DNA of 64,000 nucleotides, taken from contig JAVSMO010000001.1 of assembly GCA_032027165.1 (NCBI GenBank), forward strand, positions 1,924,458-1,988,457, written 5' to 3'. Below are positions 53,906 to 62,947 of this stretch, one piece after another. The DNA is from Denitratisoma sp. (GTDB lineage: Bacteria; Pseudomonadota; Gammaproteobacteria; Burkholderiales; Rhodocyclaceae). A program made the translations under genes and the position numbers. Position 1 is the first letter of the stretch. Every line of letters starts with the position of its first letter. The notes under the pieces are model-generated. The model did no database searches and was not told the origin of the DNA. It was given only the letters and a program-made list of their open reading frames with translations.

Positions 53906-54907
53906 ATGAAAAAACTGCTCGTCGCTTCATTCTGCGTGCTGGGCGCCATCGCCCAGGCCGGGGCGCAAGACAAGGCCCAGCTCGACAAGGCCCGGGCCGA
54001 GGGCAAGGCGGCCTTCTACGCCAACATCACCGCCGTCGAGCCGATCATCAAGGCCTTCACGGCCGATACCGGCGTCACCGGCGAGTACACGCGCATCTCC
54101 ACCTCCAAGTTCGTCGCCACGGCGATCACCGAGTTCGAGGCCGGCAAGCTGCAGGCCGACGTGGTGCAGGCGCCGCTGCCGGTGCTCGAGATGCTCAAGG
54201 AGAAGGGCGTGCTGGCCAACTACCGCTCCCCCGCGGCGGCCGGCTATCCCGAGTGGACGCGCAAGGACGCCGCGATCCAGCTCTTCGGCATCGAATATGT
54301 CGCCCTCATCTACAACAAGGAGCGGGTCAAGCCCGCCGACGTGCCGAAGCGCTACGAAGACCTGACGCTGCCGAAGTGGAAGGACCAGATCGTCATGGCC
54401 AACCCGGCCAACCACGCCACGACGATCTCCTGGCTGATCGGCCTCAAGGAAAACGTCTTCAAGTCCGAGGCCGAATGGCGCGCCTTCCTCAAGGGCCTCG
54501 CCGCCAACAAGCCGATGTTCGTCGCCTCCTTCGGGCCGACGCCGGCGCCGGTGGAAAGCGGCGAGAAGCTCATCGCCATCTCGATGCCCAAGTACATCGT
54601 CACCAAAGCGCCGGCGCCCCTCGACTGGGCGCGCCTGTCGCAGCCGATGATGGGCACGCCGCGCGCCATCGCCGTGACCTCCAAGGCGCCGCACCCGGCC
54701 GCCGCGCGCGCCTTCGTCGACTACTGGCTGTCGCAGAAATCCATGGCCATGCTCGCCAAGGACGTCGGCGAATACGTGCTGGCCCCGGGCGTCTACCCGC
54801 CCATCGACGGCATCAAGGACGCCAAGGTGATCGCCATCCGCGAGCTGTCGGACGACGAGATCGTGAAGTGGGGCGCCGAGTTCAAGCAGATCTTCGACGT
54901 CAAGTGA
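53906..54907 (+). CDS. Iron-type ABC importer substrate-binding protein
   Basis: 333 residues from ATG 53906 (GGGAG upstream). Signal peptide ends near AGA-QD. The fold is the family 1 / FbpA-like extracellular solute-binding type (VTGEYTRISTSKFVATAI ... GIEYVALIYNKERV). With a PotA/FbpC-like ATPase and a double-domain FbpB-like permease downstream, ferric iron is the best guess; 2-aminoethylphosphonate or polyamine cannot be excluded. Confidence 0.8.
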   Translation: MKKLLVASFCVLGAIAQAGAQDKAQLDKARAEGKAAFYANITAVEPIIKAFTADTGVTGEYTRISTSKFVATAITEFEAGKLQADVVQAPLPVLEMLKEKGVLANYRSPAAAGYPEWTRKDAAIQLFGIEYVALIYNKERVKPADVPKRYEDLTLPKWKDQIVMANPANHATTISWLIGLKENVFKSEAEWRAFLKGLAANKPMFVASFGPTPAPVESGEKLIAISMPKYIVTKAPAPLDWARLSQPMMGTPRAIAVTSKAPHPAAARAFVDYWLSQKSMAMLAKDVGEYVLAPGVYPPIDGIKDAKVIAIRELSDDEIVKWGAEFKQIFDVK

Positions 54908-54926
54908 GGCGGCCGGTGCGCTGAGC

Positions 54927-56036
<1,110 letters not shown>

Positions 56037-56042
56037 GCAGGC

Positions 56043-57722
56043 ATGGCCAATCCAAGAACCAAGCTCACCTGGTCGCTGATCGCCCTCGTCGGCGCGCTCA
56101 CCGTCTTCCCGGTGCTGATGCTGATGCTCGGCAGCTTCTCCGAGGGGCTCACCGCCTTCGGCCGCTTCACCACCGACAAGTACGTCGAGGCCTACACCGA
56201 CCCGGCCTTCTACGAGGTGCTCGCCAACACCGCCGTCTTCGTGCTCGGCACCTCGCTGCTGTCCACGCTGCTGGCGCTGTTCCTCGCCTACCTCAACACG
56301 CGCACCGACATCCCCTTCAAGGGCCTCTTCGGCGTCATCTCCATCGTGCCGATGATGATCCCGCACCTGCTCTTCGCGGTGAGCTGGGCGCTGCTGCTCA
56401 ACCCTTCCAACGGCCTGGTGAACCTGGCGCTCAAGGAGGCCTTCGGCCTCGACGAGGCGCCGTTCAACATCTATTCGCTGTGGGGCATGATCTTCGTCGA
56501 GGCCCTGCTCGAGCTGCCGATCGCCTACCTCATCGTCGCGCCGGCCATGGCCTCCTTCGACGTCGCCCTGGAGGAATCCTCGCGCGTCTGCGGCGCCGGC
56601 ACCTGGCGCACGCTGCTGCGCGTGACGCTGCCGGTGCTGCGCCCGGCGATCCTCGCCGCCTTCACGCTCGGCATCGTGCGCAGCCTCGCCTCCTTCGCCG
56701 TGCCCTCGATGATCGGCATGCCCGGCCGCGTGCAGGTGCTCGCCACGCACCTGTACACCATGATCTCCACCGGCTTCGCCACCGACTACGGCAAGGCCGC
56801 GGCGGTGGGCATGAGCGTGCTGGTCGCCTCGGTGACGCTGATCGTGGTGTACCGCGCCCTCACGGCAGAGAGCGAGAAGTTCGTCACCGTCTCCAGCCGC
56901 GGCTTCCGCCCGACGCTGGTCGATCTCGGCCGCGCGCGCCTGCCGCTGTTCGGCCTCGTCGGCCTGCTCTCGGTGGCGCTGATCGTGCTGCCGGTGGCGG
57001 TGCTGCTGTACACCTCCTTCGTGCCCTACTCGATGGTGCCCGGCGCGCGCGCTTTCTCATTGATGGGCCTGCGCCACTGGCATGCCGTGCTCGAGGACCC
57101 GATCTCGCTGCTGGCGCTGAAGAACAGCCTGTTCCTCGCCGTCGTCGGCGCGACGCTCGGCGTCGTGCTGTCGGTGTTCGTCGCCTACGTCATCGTCAAG
57201 GTGAAGACCCGCGCCGCCGGCCTGCTCGAATCGCTGAGCTACCTCTCGTTCTCGTTTCCCGGCATCGTCATCGGCGTCGGCTTCATGTGGTTCTTCGTGC
57301 AGACGCCGCTGTACGCGACGATCTGGGCGCTGCTGCTCGGCTACATCGCCACCTACCTGCCCTACGGCATCCGGCCGATGTCGAGCGCCTTCATCCAGAT
57401 CCACAGCCACCTCGAGGAATCGTCCCTCGTCTGCGGCGCCAGCCCGCTCGTCACCCTGCGCCGCATCATCGTGCCGCTGCTGGTGCCCGGCATCGTCGCC
57501 GGCTGGATCCTGCTGGCCTCGATGTTCGTGCGCGAGTTGACCCTCTCGGTCGTGCTCTCGCGCCCGGGCACGGAAGTCCTCGCCATACAGATCCTGCGCT
57601 ACAGCGAAGACGGCATGTGGGGCCGGCTGTCGGCGCTCGGCATCGTCATGATCCTGATCTCGACCGGCCTGGTCGTGCTGGCGACGCTGATCGGGAACCG
57701 GTTCAAGATTACTGCGGCTTGA
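56043..57722 (+). CDS. ABC importer permease, FbpB-like with two permease domains
   Basis: 559 residues with about twelve membrane helices and two EAA-type loops (EESSRVCGAGTWRTLLRVTLP and EESSLVCGASPLVTLRRIIVP, about residues 178 and 459). Fused double permeases are typical of FbpB/ferric importers and of 2-aminoethylphosphonate importers. It is the last gene of the operon; a composite hairpin at 57815-57875 follows. Confidence 0.9.
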   Translation: MANPRTKLTWSLIALVGALTVFPVLMLMLGSFSEGLTAFGRFTTDKYVEAYTDPAFYEVLANTAVFVLGTSLLSTLLALFLAYLNTRTDIPFKGLFGVISIVPMMIPHLLFAVSWALLLNPSNGLVNLALKEAFGLDEAPFNIYSLWGMIFVEALLELPIAYLIVAPAMASFDVALEESSRVCGAGTWRTLLRVTLPVLRPAILAAFTLGIVRSLASFAVPSMIGMPGRVQVLATHLYTMISTGFATDYGKAAAVGMSVLVASVTLIVVYRALTAESEKFVTVSSRGFRPTLVDLGRARLPLFGLVGLLSVALIVLPVAVLLYTSFVPYSMVPGARAFSLMGLRHWHAVLEDPISLLALKNSLFLAVVGATLGVVLSVFVAYVIVKVKTRAAGLLESLSYLSFSFPGIVIGVGFMWFFVQTPLYATIWALLLGYIATYLPYGIRPMSSAFIQIHSHLEESSLVCGASPLVTLRRIIVPLLVPGIVAGWILLASMFVRELTLSVVLSRPGTEVLAIQILRYSEDGMWGRLSALGIVMILISTGLVVLATLIGNRFKITAA

Positions 57723-57814
57723 GTTGCTGACAGCCCTCCTGCTGAACTGATGCAGCGCTACTGCGACAGATTGACGCATTAGCAATGCTTGAAATGAAGG
57801 GGAGGAGTATGTGG

Positions 57815-57875
57815 CGCCGTGTTGTGGGAACTGACTTTCGGGACGTATTCAAAAGTCAGTGTGTGTAACACGGCG
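57815..57875. repeat. 61-base two-step inverted repeat with paired AAAGTCAGT copies 8 and 9
   Basis: Outer arms CGCCGTGTT / AACACGGCG (57815-57823, 57867-57875), six-base gaps, inner arms ACTGACTTT / AAAGTCAGT (57830-57838, 57852-57860) and a 13-base loop. The inner arms are two inverted copies of the repeated 9-mer. The element lies after the iron importer operon and may be its terminator. It marks the border of the AT-richer accessory DNA. Confidence 0.7.
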
Positions 57876-57994
57876 TAGAAGAGCTATCTAACTGAGGTGA
57901 AGTTTTCCTAAGTGGAAAGTGACATTCAGCGCCGAAGTTCAGGGGCGCTGAGCTGAATTATCGCTCAGCGTCCATTGGCGCATCTAGTTACATT

Positions 57995-59683
57995 TCAACT
58001 GTTCCAACTTCTTATGCACGCGCAGATACTTTTCATGTTCTCGTCCAGATCCAGCACCGTTCTCATATTCTCAGCGGTCATATGACTCACTAATTGTTCA
58101 GCGAGTAGCGATTTCTTGGCTAAATATTTTGTCCCTTCACCAGGCTTGAGTGAGTCAACGTATTCATAAAAGGAATCGTATTGCCCAACCTGAGAGGTTT
58201 GTTTTAAGCCCCAGAACCTATTAACAACATCGCTGGGAATATAATTTTCGATTTCTTTGCCTTTTGTAATCCAGCATATCGCTTCTAGTTTCTCAAACTC
58301 ATCTTGAACTCTTCGTTTCGTATCGTTTATTCGTGCTTGCTGCGTCTTCTTGTCGCTATCCATAATAATTATGGCATTTCGATTTGCATTGAGAATCGAT
58401 ATCCCAGTCTCGATTGACTCTGGCACATCGGCAGATAAGTGCGATAAGAGCCTTCCTCCGTAAAATATAATTTGATAGTGGGTGCCCTCCCTTAACAAAC
58501 CATCGCTCCACAGCTGAATCCATCTATTAATGTAGGCGCGATCCGACGGACCTTCAACCCAAATAATTCCGTTAGCTTGAAGAAGATCACTTGCCCGTAC
58601 ATCTAAATCATCCAATATCCCATTGTTATCGACATACGTCTTAGCAGTCACGCACCGCGATATAGTTTCATGTTGCTTGACGTGCAGTATTTGCGCGTCC
58701 TCTTGCTTACTAAACTGATCAATCAGAACATTAGAGTGCGTGGTGAGAAAGTATATGAAATTGTGTTTTACAGATGCTCTGTAAATATAGTCGTTAAGCC
58801 TTCTAAGCAAGGCGGGGTGAATATTATTTTCTAGTTCTTCAAAACCAAAAATGTAGTGATCTAATGATTTTTTTTCCAGCCATGGGACGATAAATAAGCA
58901 CACTAAAACAGTGATGATGGTCTTCAACCCACTACCGGATTGAGAAAGTGCAATGCGGCCCTTGTGCTGTTCCTCAAGGTATATTTCCCATTGATTGTTT
59001 TCGTGGAGTTGGCAAACGATATCTGTAAACGTAGCATCATGCGCAAAGACTTCATTCAATGCATTGAGTATGTGTGTCTCGACAACCTCACTTGGAAGGA
59101 TTGATCTATTTACAAAACACTGAATTGCATTGGTGATACCGCTTCCATTTGGCCTAATGTCGATCGTTGAGCTGTCGACTTCTGGCAAAATGTCTCTTTC
59201 AGCAAGAACTCTTCTAAATGCCTTTCCTTCTAATGGAATAGGCATGTTGTTCGGCAGGCGTTGTGCATAATCCCCAGTATTCGCTAATGGTGGATAGATT
59301 CCATCATCATCACAGTGGATCAATTGTGCGTGGATACGATCTCGTCCGGTTTTAGTCCACGTCAGTTTCCTATCTTCGAATTTCAATCCGTATTGACCGT
59401 GGTTTCCGTTGATCGGGCCGCCGCTTGTATCGGAGGGAAATGTTTTGGTGGCAACGTCTTTTGATACTCTGGCGCTGAATATTACTTGTGGCGTTTGAGC
59501 CTCTCTCCAGGTGGCGCGGTCAAACTGATAGTTCTTATTGGCAACAATTTCAACCAGATCCAGCAATGATGATTTTCCTGCATTGTTCTTCCCGATAATG
59601 AGGTTGACTCTCCGGATAACATCGAAACCGGAATCTTCTTTGAAACACTTGTAATTCTTAATCTTTATCGAGAGATCAAACAT
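57995..59683 (-). CDS. OLD-family ATPase with TOPRIM nuclease domain (probable defence gene, integron cassette 3)
   Basis: 562 residues from ATG 59683. ABC/SMC-type ATPase: Walker A GKNNAGKSS (31-39), signature LSQSGSG, Walker B FGFEELENNIHP. A TOPRIM domain follows with Glu377 (WVEGPSDRAY) and Asp442-x-Asp444 (MDSD). This is the OLD nuclease layout, shared with GajA and similar anti-phage effectors; no helicase partner such as GajB is adjacent. Its base composition is far more AT-rich than the flanks. It begins 16 bases after an attC site, so it is a cassette gene. Confidence 0.85.
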   Translation of the reverse strand: MFDLSIKIKNYKCFKEDSGFDVIRRVNLIIGKNNAGKSSLLDLVEIVANKNYQFDRATWREAQTPQVIFSARVSKDVATKTFPSDTSGGPINGNHGQYGLKFEDRKLTWTKTGRDRIHAQLIHCDDDGIYPPLANTGDYAQRLPNNMPIPLEGKAFRRVLAERDILPEVDSSTIDIRPNGSGITNAIQCFVNRSILPSEVVETHILNALNEVFAHDATFTDIVCQLHENNQWEIYLEEQHKGRIALSQSGSGLKTIITVLVCLFIVPWLEKKSLDHYIFGFEELENNIHPALLRRLNDYIYRASVKHNFIYFLTTHSNVLIDQFSKQEDAQILHVKQHETISRCVTAKTYVDNNGILDDLDVRASDLLQANGIIWVEGPSDRAYINRWIQLWSDGLLREGTHYQIIFYGGRLLSHLSADVPESIETGISILNANRNAIIIMDSDKKTQQARINDTKRRVQDEFEKLEAICWITKGKEIENYIPSDVVNRFWGLKQTSQVGQYDSFYEYVDSLKPGEGTKYLAKKSLLAEQLVSHMTAENMRTVLDLDENMKSICACIRSWNS

Positions 59684-59698
59684 AACAGAGCATGTCCT

Positions 59699-59764
59699 GC
59701 TCAACAGCTGCATTCACCGGCACTGCACGTCTTTACCGCGCGGCGTCCGGTGGAAGGGTTGGGC
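59699..59764 (-). mobile_element. attC: Integron attC site 2
   Basis: On the minus strand: R'' box GCCCAAC directly after a stop codon, arm TTCCACCGG, loop, arm CCGGTGAA (one unpaired C), and R' box GTTGAGC, which fits GTTRRRY. Its R'' is the exact complement of the GTTGGGC that starts the same cassette at site 1, the expected rule for a cassette. The left R''-to-arm spacer is short (2 bases). Confidence 0.75.
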
Positions 59765-60367
59765 CTAGCCATTTGCGCCATGCTTCTTAATCAGAGTTTG
59801 ATCGGCAGGCTTGTCCTTGAGGCGAAATCTCGTAGGGATACCTCTTTCATTTAACTCGGTAACGATTTCCCAACCTTCGATGTCGATTTTTCGCGAGAGC
59901 CTAGTATCAAGACACCAAGCAACTTTGTACCCGGCATTTGCGAGGCGCTCCTGAAGGCCGCTGTCGCTTGGGTACTGGAAATCGACCCACTTGTCTTCAT
60001 AGTTCGGCACTACGTGGCCGGCGTTTCCGCCGGCAATCACCCCTTTGTTGATGATCGTGACTTTAACGCCGTTAGCAACGTGAATTGCATCACCACCGCT
60101 GCCGCCGGAACCTCCAGCTCCGGCACACACAACGCCTTGATTATCGAGGTGTAGGTTTTCCGCATCTTCTGTGCGAATAGCTGCACCACCTTGGCCAGGC
60201 ATAGGCTGTGGGGATTTTCTATCGGCGATGATAAGGCCCGAAAGCGTGGCCAATAAGGTTAGGGAAGCGACAGCGGGTTCCCAGCTTGGTTGAGAAATCA
60301 GCCAAGCGACAGCGCCGACGAAAGCAACGCCATTGATCGTAAGTAACAGCTTGGGTGGATGCTTCAT
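59765..60367 (-). CDS. Unrecognised membrane protein with glycine-rich repeat segment (integron cassette 2)
   Basis: 200 residues from ATG 60367 (a TTG at 60382 lies in the attC site). Two N-terminal membrane helices (about 8-23 and 30-48) are followed by a glycine-rich stretch (GVVCAGAGGSGGSGGDAIHV) with a beta-helix-like phrase VKVTIINKGVIAGGNAG, then a soluble domain (about 110-195). No family was recognised. It fills one complete integron cassette (59705-60382) and shares the low GC of its neighbours. Confidence 0.65.
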   Translation of the reverse strand: MKHPPKLLLTINGVAFVGAVAWLISQPSWEPAVASLTLLATLSGLIIADRKSPQPMPGQGGAAIRTEDAENLHLDNQGVVCAGAGGSGGSGGDAIHVANGVKVTIINKGVIAGGNAGHVVPNYEDKWVDFQYPSDSGLQERLANAGYKVAWCLDTRLSRKIDIEGWEIVTELNERGIPTRFRLKDKPADQTLIKKHGANG

Positions 60368-60376
60368 GACTGAAAG

Positions 60377-60434
60377 GCCCAACGATGCGCTTCAGCCGCG
60401 CGGTTCTTGCGCCGGCTCAAAGCACTTGTTAGCC
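60377..60434 (-). mobile_element. attC: Integron attC site 1
   Basis: On the minus strand: GGCTAAC, 5-base spacer, arm CTTTGAGCCG, 14-base loop, arm CGGCTGAAG with one fewer base, 6-base spacer, and GTTGGGC (GTTRRRY). This is the canonical attC layout including the extrahelical base. Its R'' GGCTAAC is the exact complement of the GTTAGCC at 61144-61150 where the same cassette begins. Confidence 0.88.
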
Positions 60435-60446
60435 GAATGCGCAAAT

Positions 60447-61112
60447 TCATGGCGCCTTCATCTTTCCTTTAGCAATCAATATTTGTTCGACCGATGCCCT
60501 GTCATCATATAAGTCTTCAAGAATCCGCTGCGCATAGTGAAGCGCGGATTCCACTTCTTCCTCGGTAACGACGCGCCACTCGTCGTGAACCACCTCATTT
60601 CCAAGAACCCGTATGTCATCGTGCGCTTTTTGCTTTCTTGCGGCGGTTATTACTCCATCATCAGCAGCGTCATCGATCTTTTGCTGCAATGATCCTTTTA
60701 CATAGCCGTTAGTCTTGAGAGACTTTTCTAGAGTGGAGCGAAGCAGAGCACTTGCCGCACGCCATGCTTCTATTGACATGCACAATTCCGCTTCCCTAAA
60801 TTCCTTTTGTATGCCGTCAGGGACTGCCGTAGGCAAAGGTGATGACGCCAATGCGCGCGGATGGAATGATTCGAGAACGGTGGGGTTCACTCCGTCATGA
60901 AATTTTGCTAAACCTGCGCGGCCGCAGCCGGAGCACTGTAGTATCCGCCAGTGAACTCGGTCATATGGCTTTCCGTCGTAGATATGGCGTCTATTAACCA
61001 AAACGTACCCTAACTCCCGACTAGAGTCTCTGAAGTCAAAGACCGACAACGCTCCGTTACAGTCAGGGCATCTCGCTCTAACGCCTAGTTCATTTATTTG
61101 AGTTGGTTTCAT
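60447..61112 (-). CDS. DUF4145 / HEPN-like protein with zinc ribbon (integron cassette 1)
   Basis: 221 residues. An N-terminal zinc-ribbon (CPDC ... CSGC, residues about 15-63) precedes a helical DUF4145 domain (about 95-205) with the core IRVLGNEVVHDE, the HEPN-like R...H signature region. DUF4145 proteins are common in defence islands and restriction loci as possible RNases, but this one is uncharacterised. It is the gene of the first visible cassette (60383-61149). Confidence 0.75.
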   Translation of the reverse strand: MKPTQINELGVRARCPDCNGALSVFDFRDSSRELGYVLVNRRHIYDGKPYDRVHWRILQCSGCGRAGLAKFHDGVNPTVLESFHPRALASSPLPTAVPDGIQKEFREAELCMSIEAWRAASALLRSTLEKSLKTNGYVKGSLQQKIDDAADDGVITAARKQKAHDDIRVLGNEVVHDEWRVVTEEEVESALHYAQRILEDLYDDRASVEQILIAKGKMKAP

Positions 61113-61448
61113 TCTTATAACCTTCGCTGAAACTAGATCTACCGGCTAACAGCTATTAGACGGACCCCCTAGGGTCAGGATATGAATTGATATCTATTTA
61201 AAAGTATGCTCCCGCAATGCCTTGATGCACAAGACATCCTGCCTGGCGGGATCCGAATAACAACTCCAATATGCCGGCTAGCCGAAACTGGGCGCATCGA
61301 CCCGCTCCTGGCTGTTGGCAGACGAATACGCCTCAGCTGCGCCGTATCCCAGCGACTGACTTTCCAACCCAATACAAAACCGGAGGCCCCTTTCGAGGTC
61401 CCCGTCGAAACCTGTCGCGTTGCTCGGCAGGAGGAGGTTCGTTGCGGC
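61113..61448. other. Non-coding stretch upstream of the cassettes
   Basis: Contains the cassette junction GTTAGCC (minus strand, 61144-61150), whose other side may be an attI or a decayed attC; an AAAGTCAGT copy at 61355; and, from about 61375, sequence resembling the 3' flank of the DUF2892 gene at 62880-62947. No convincing gene or integrase is seen. Confidence 0.6.
61355..61363 (-). repeat. AAAGTCAGT repeat copy 10 (intergenic)
   Basis: Extended form GGAAAGTCAGTCGC on the minus strand, in the non-coding stretch between the cassettes and the DUF2892 remnant. Confidence 0.7.
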
Positions 61449-61566
61449 TTACGCGCCACTGCCGGCGGGCGACTGCTTGGCGACGCCCAGCTTGACGAGG
61501 ATGGTCTCCAGCGGGCAGAACCTGGTGAAGTCGCTCTGGAACAGGTTGGCGTCGACGAAGGCGGAG
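61449..61566 (-). pseudogene. Truncated DUF2892 gene (3' part only)
   Basis: The minus strand encodes FVDANLFQSDFTRFCPLETIL and a terminal stretch ending at a TAA, nearly identical to the last half of the DUF2892 gene at 62948-63178. The 3' non-coding flank is duplicated too. The N-terminal membrane helix and start codon are missing; the similarity stops near 61566, just before the Fic gene end. Confidence 0.75.
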
Positions 61567-61600
61567 GCAGGCCATTCGCATTGCAGGAAGCCGAACCGGC

Positions 61601-62767
61601 TCATTGGTCCGGCTCCAGTTCGCGGGCAAGTTCCTGCACATAGGCGGTATAACTAAACACCCGCCCGCGCTGCCGGTTGGTGAGTTCGCCGACGATCGCA
61701 AGACTTTCAAGATGCGCGAGCGACTTGTTCACGGTGGCGGCGGTGAGGCCGGTGGCGCTGACCAGCGCGGCCGCGGTGGCGATCGGTTGGCGCTGCAAAG
61801 CGTGGTGGACCGCGAGCGCCGACGTCGCAGCGCGCCCCAGTCCGGCGATGCGGTCGCGATCCGCGTTGACCAGCGCCAGCAGCGCATTGGCCGTGCTCGC
61901 CGCCTGCACGGCGCTCACCTGCACGCCCTCGGCGAAAAAATCCAGCCAGCGTTCCCAGTCGCCGCGCAGCCGCACCTCGTTGAGCAGCTCGTAGTACAGC
62001 GCGCGGTGTTTCTTGAAGAACAGGCTCGGGTAGAGCATCGGCTCGCGCAGCACACCGTCGGCGACCAGTTGCAGCACGATCAGCAGGCGCCCGAGGCGGC
62101 CGTTGCCATCGAGAAACGGGTGAATGGTCTCGAACTGCACATGCGCCAGCGCCGCCTTGATGAGCGGCGGCGTGGACTCCGGCTCGTCGTTGAGGAAGCG
62201 CTCGAACGGCGCGAGGCAGTCCTGCAGCGCATCGGCCGGCGGCGGCACGAACGTCGCGTTGCCGGGCCGCGTGCCGCCTATCCACACCTGCGAGCGCCGC
62301 ACCTCGCCGGGTGTCTTGCCGCGTCCGCCGGGATGCGTGAGCAGCACCTTGTGCATTTCGCACAGCAGGCGCATGCACAGCGGCAGCCCGCCTTTCAGCC
62401 GCTTCAGGCCACGCTCCAGCGCCATCACGCAGCGGCTCACCTCGCGCGCATCGGCTACCGGCACGCCCGGCTGCTCGTCGATCTCGTACAGCAGCAGGTC
62501 CGCGAGCGACGATTGCGTGCCCTCGATCTGCGAGGACAGCACCGCCTCCTTGCGCACGAAGCTGTAGAGCAGCAGGGACGCATTGGGCAGGTGCGCGGCG
62601 ATGGCATCGAGCCGGCCGAGCGCCAGCAAGGCATCGTCGAAGCGCCTGCGCAAGGCCGGCGACCACTCCAGCGGCGGCGCCGGCGGCAACGGCGCCGGCA
62701 CGAAGGCGTCGAACGGCTCGCCTGTCGTGGTGACTCTCACATACCTGCCGGGAGCGGGTCGCTGCAT
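61601..62767 (-). CDS. Fic-domain adenylyltransferase with winged-helix C-terminus
   Basis: 388 residues. The Fic motif HPFLDGNGRLGR starts at His216. The N-terminal inhibitory motif S78xxxE82G83 (SSQIEG) marks a self-inhibited class II Fic. A C-terminal winged helix (about 325-375, TAAALVSATGLTAATVNKSLAHLE) could bind DNA. Such proteins modify targets with AMP and often repress their own promoter. Upstream are three alternating AACCTAAA-type repeats. The gene is bracketed by an intact and a truncated DUF2892 gene. Confidence 0.9.
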   Translation of the reverse strand: MQRPAPGRYVRVTTTGEPFDAFVPAPLPPAPPLEWSPALRRRFDDALLALGRLDAIAAHLPNASLLLYSFVRKEAVLSSQIEGTQSSLADLLLYEIDEQPGVPVADAREVSRCVMALERGLKRLKGGLPLCMRLLCEMHKVLLTHPGGRGKTPGEVRRSQVWIGGTRPGNATFVPPPADALQDCLAPFERFLNDEPESTPPLIKAALAHVQFETIHPFLDGNGRLGRLLIVLQLVADGVLREPMLYPSLFFKKHRALYYELLNEVRLRGDWERWLDFFAEGVQVSAVQAASTANALLALVNADRDRIAGLGRAATSALAVHHALQRQPIATAAALVSATGLTAATVNKSLAHLESLAIVGELTNRQRGRVFSYTAYVQELARELEPDQ

Positions 62768-62780
62768 GGGCGTTGAGCCG

Positions 62781-62829
62781 AACCTAAAATAAGCGCGAGC
62801 GTTATTTTAGGTTGTAACTCCAACCTAAA
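62781..62829. promoter_or_regulatory. Triple alternating operator of the Fic gene
   Basis: AACCTAAAATAA (62781-62792), its perfect complement TTATTTTAGGTT (62802-62813) after 9 bases, and AACCTAAA again (62822-62829) after 8 bases. The AT-rich repeats begin 14 bases upstream of the Fic start codon and cover the likely promoter. Confidence 0.7.
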
Positions 62830-62870
62830 TCAATAGGGGCGGCTGATTGAGGTTCGCATAGGTACGCCAG

Positions 62871-62902
62871 AAAAAAAACGGGAACCCATTTCGGAGTTCC
62901 CG
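62871..62902 (-). terminator. Intrinsic terminator of the DUF2892 gene
   Basis: On the minus strand CGGGAAC and GTTCCCG pair around a 10-base loop and are followed by eight T residues. It lies 46 bases after the DUF2892 stop. Confidence 0.9.
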
Positions 62903-62947
62903 TTGGAACCTGCCGCTTTGCGCGGCGAGGAGGAGGAGGGTTGCGGC

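Noticed and set aside
57815-57875. The 61-base inverted repeat as an attC site
   Set aside because: The ends lack GTTRRRY/RYYYAAC boxes and the inner arms are explained by the repeated AAAGTCAGT motif.
57886-57993. Possible third attC between GTTAGAT and ATGTAAC boxes (minus strand)
   Set aside because: The end boxes pair fairly well with each other, but the R'' box does not complement the start of cassette 3 (TTGAGC), and the inner arms do not pair like an attC. Kept only as a structured region.
61206-61643. 145-codon plus-strand frame through the DUF2892 remnant
   Set aside because: It is antisense to the truncated DUF2892 copy and the end of fic, with no recognisable domain.
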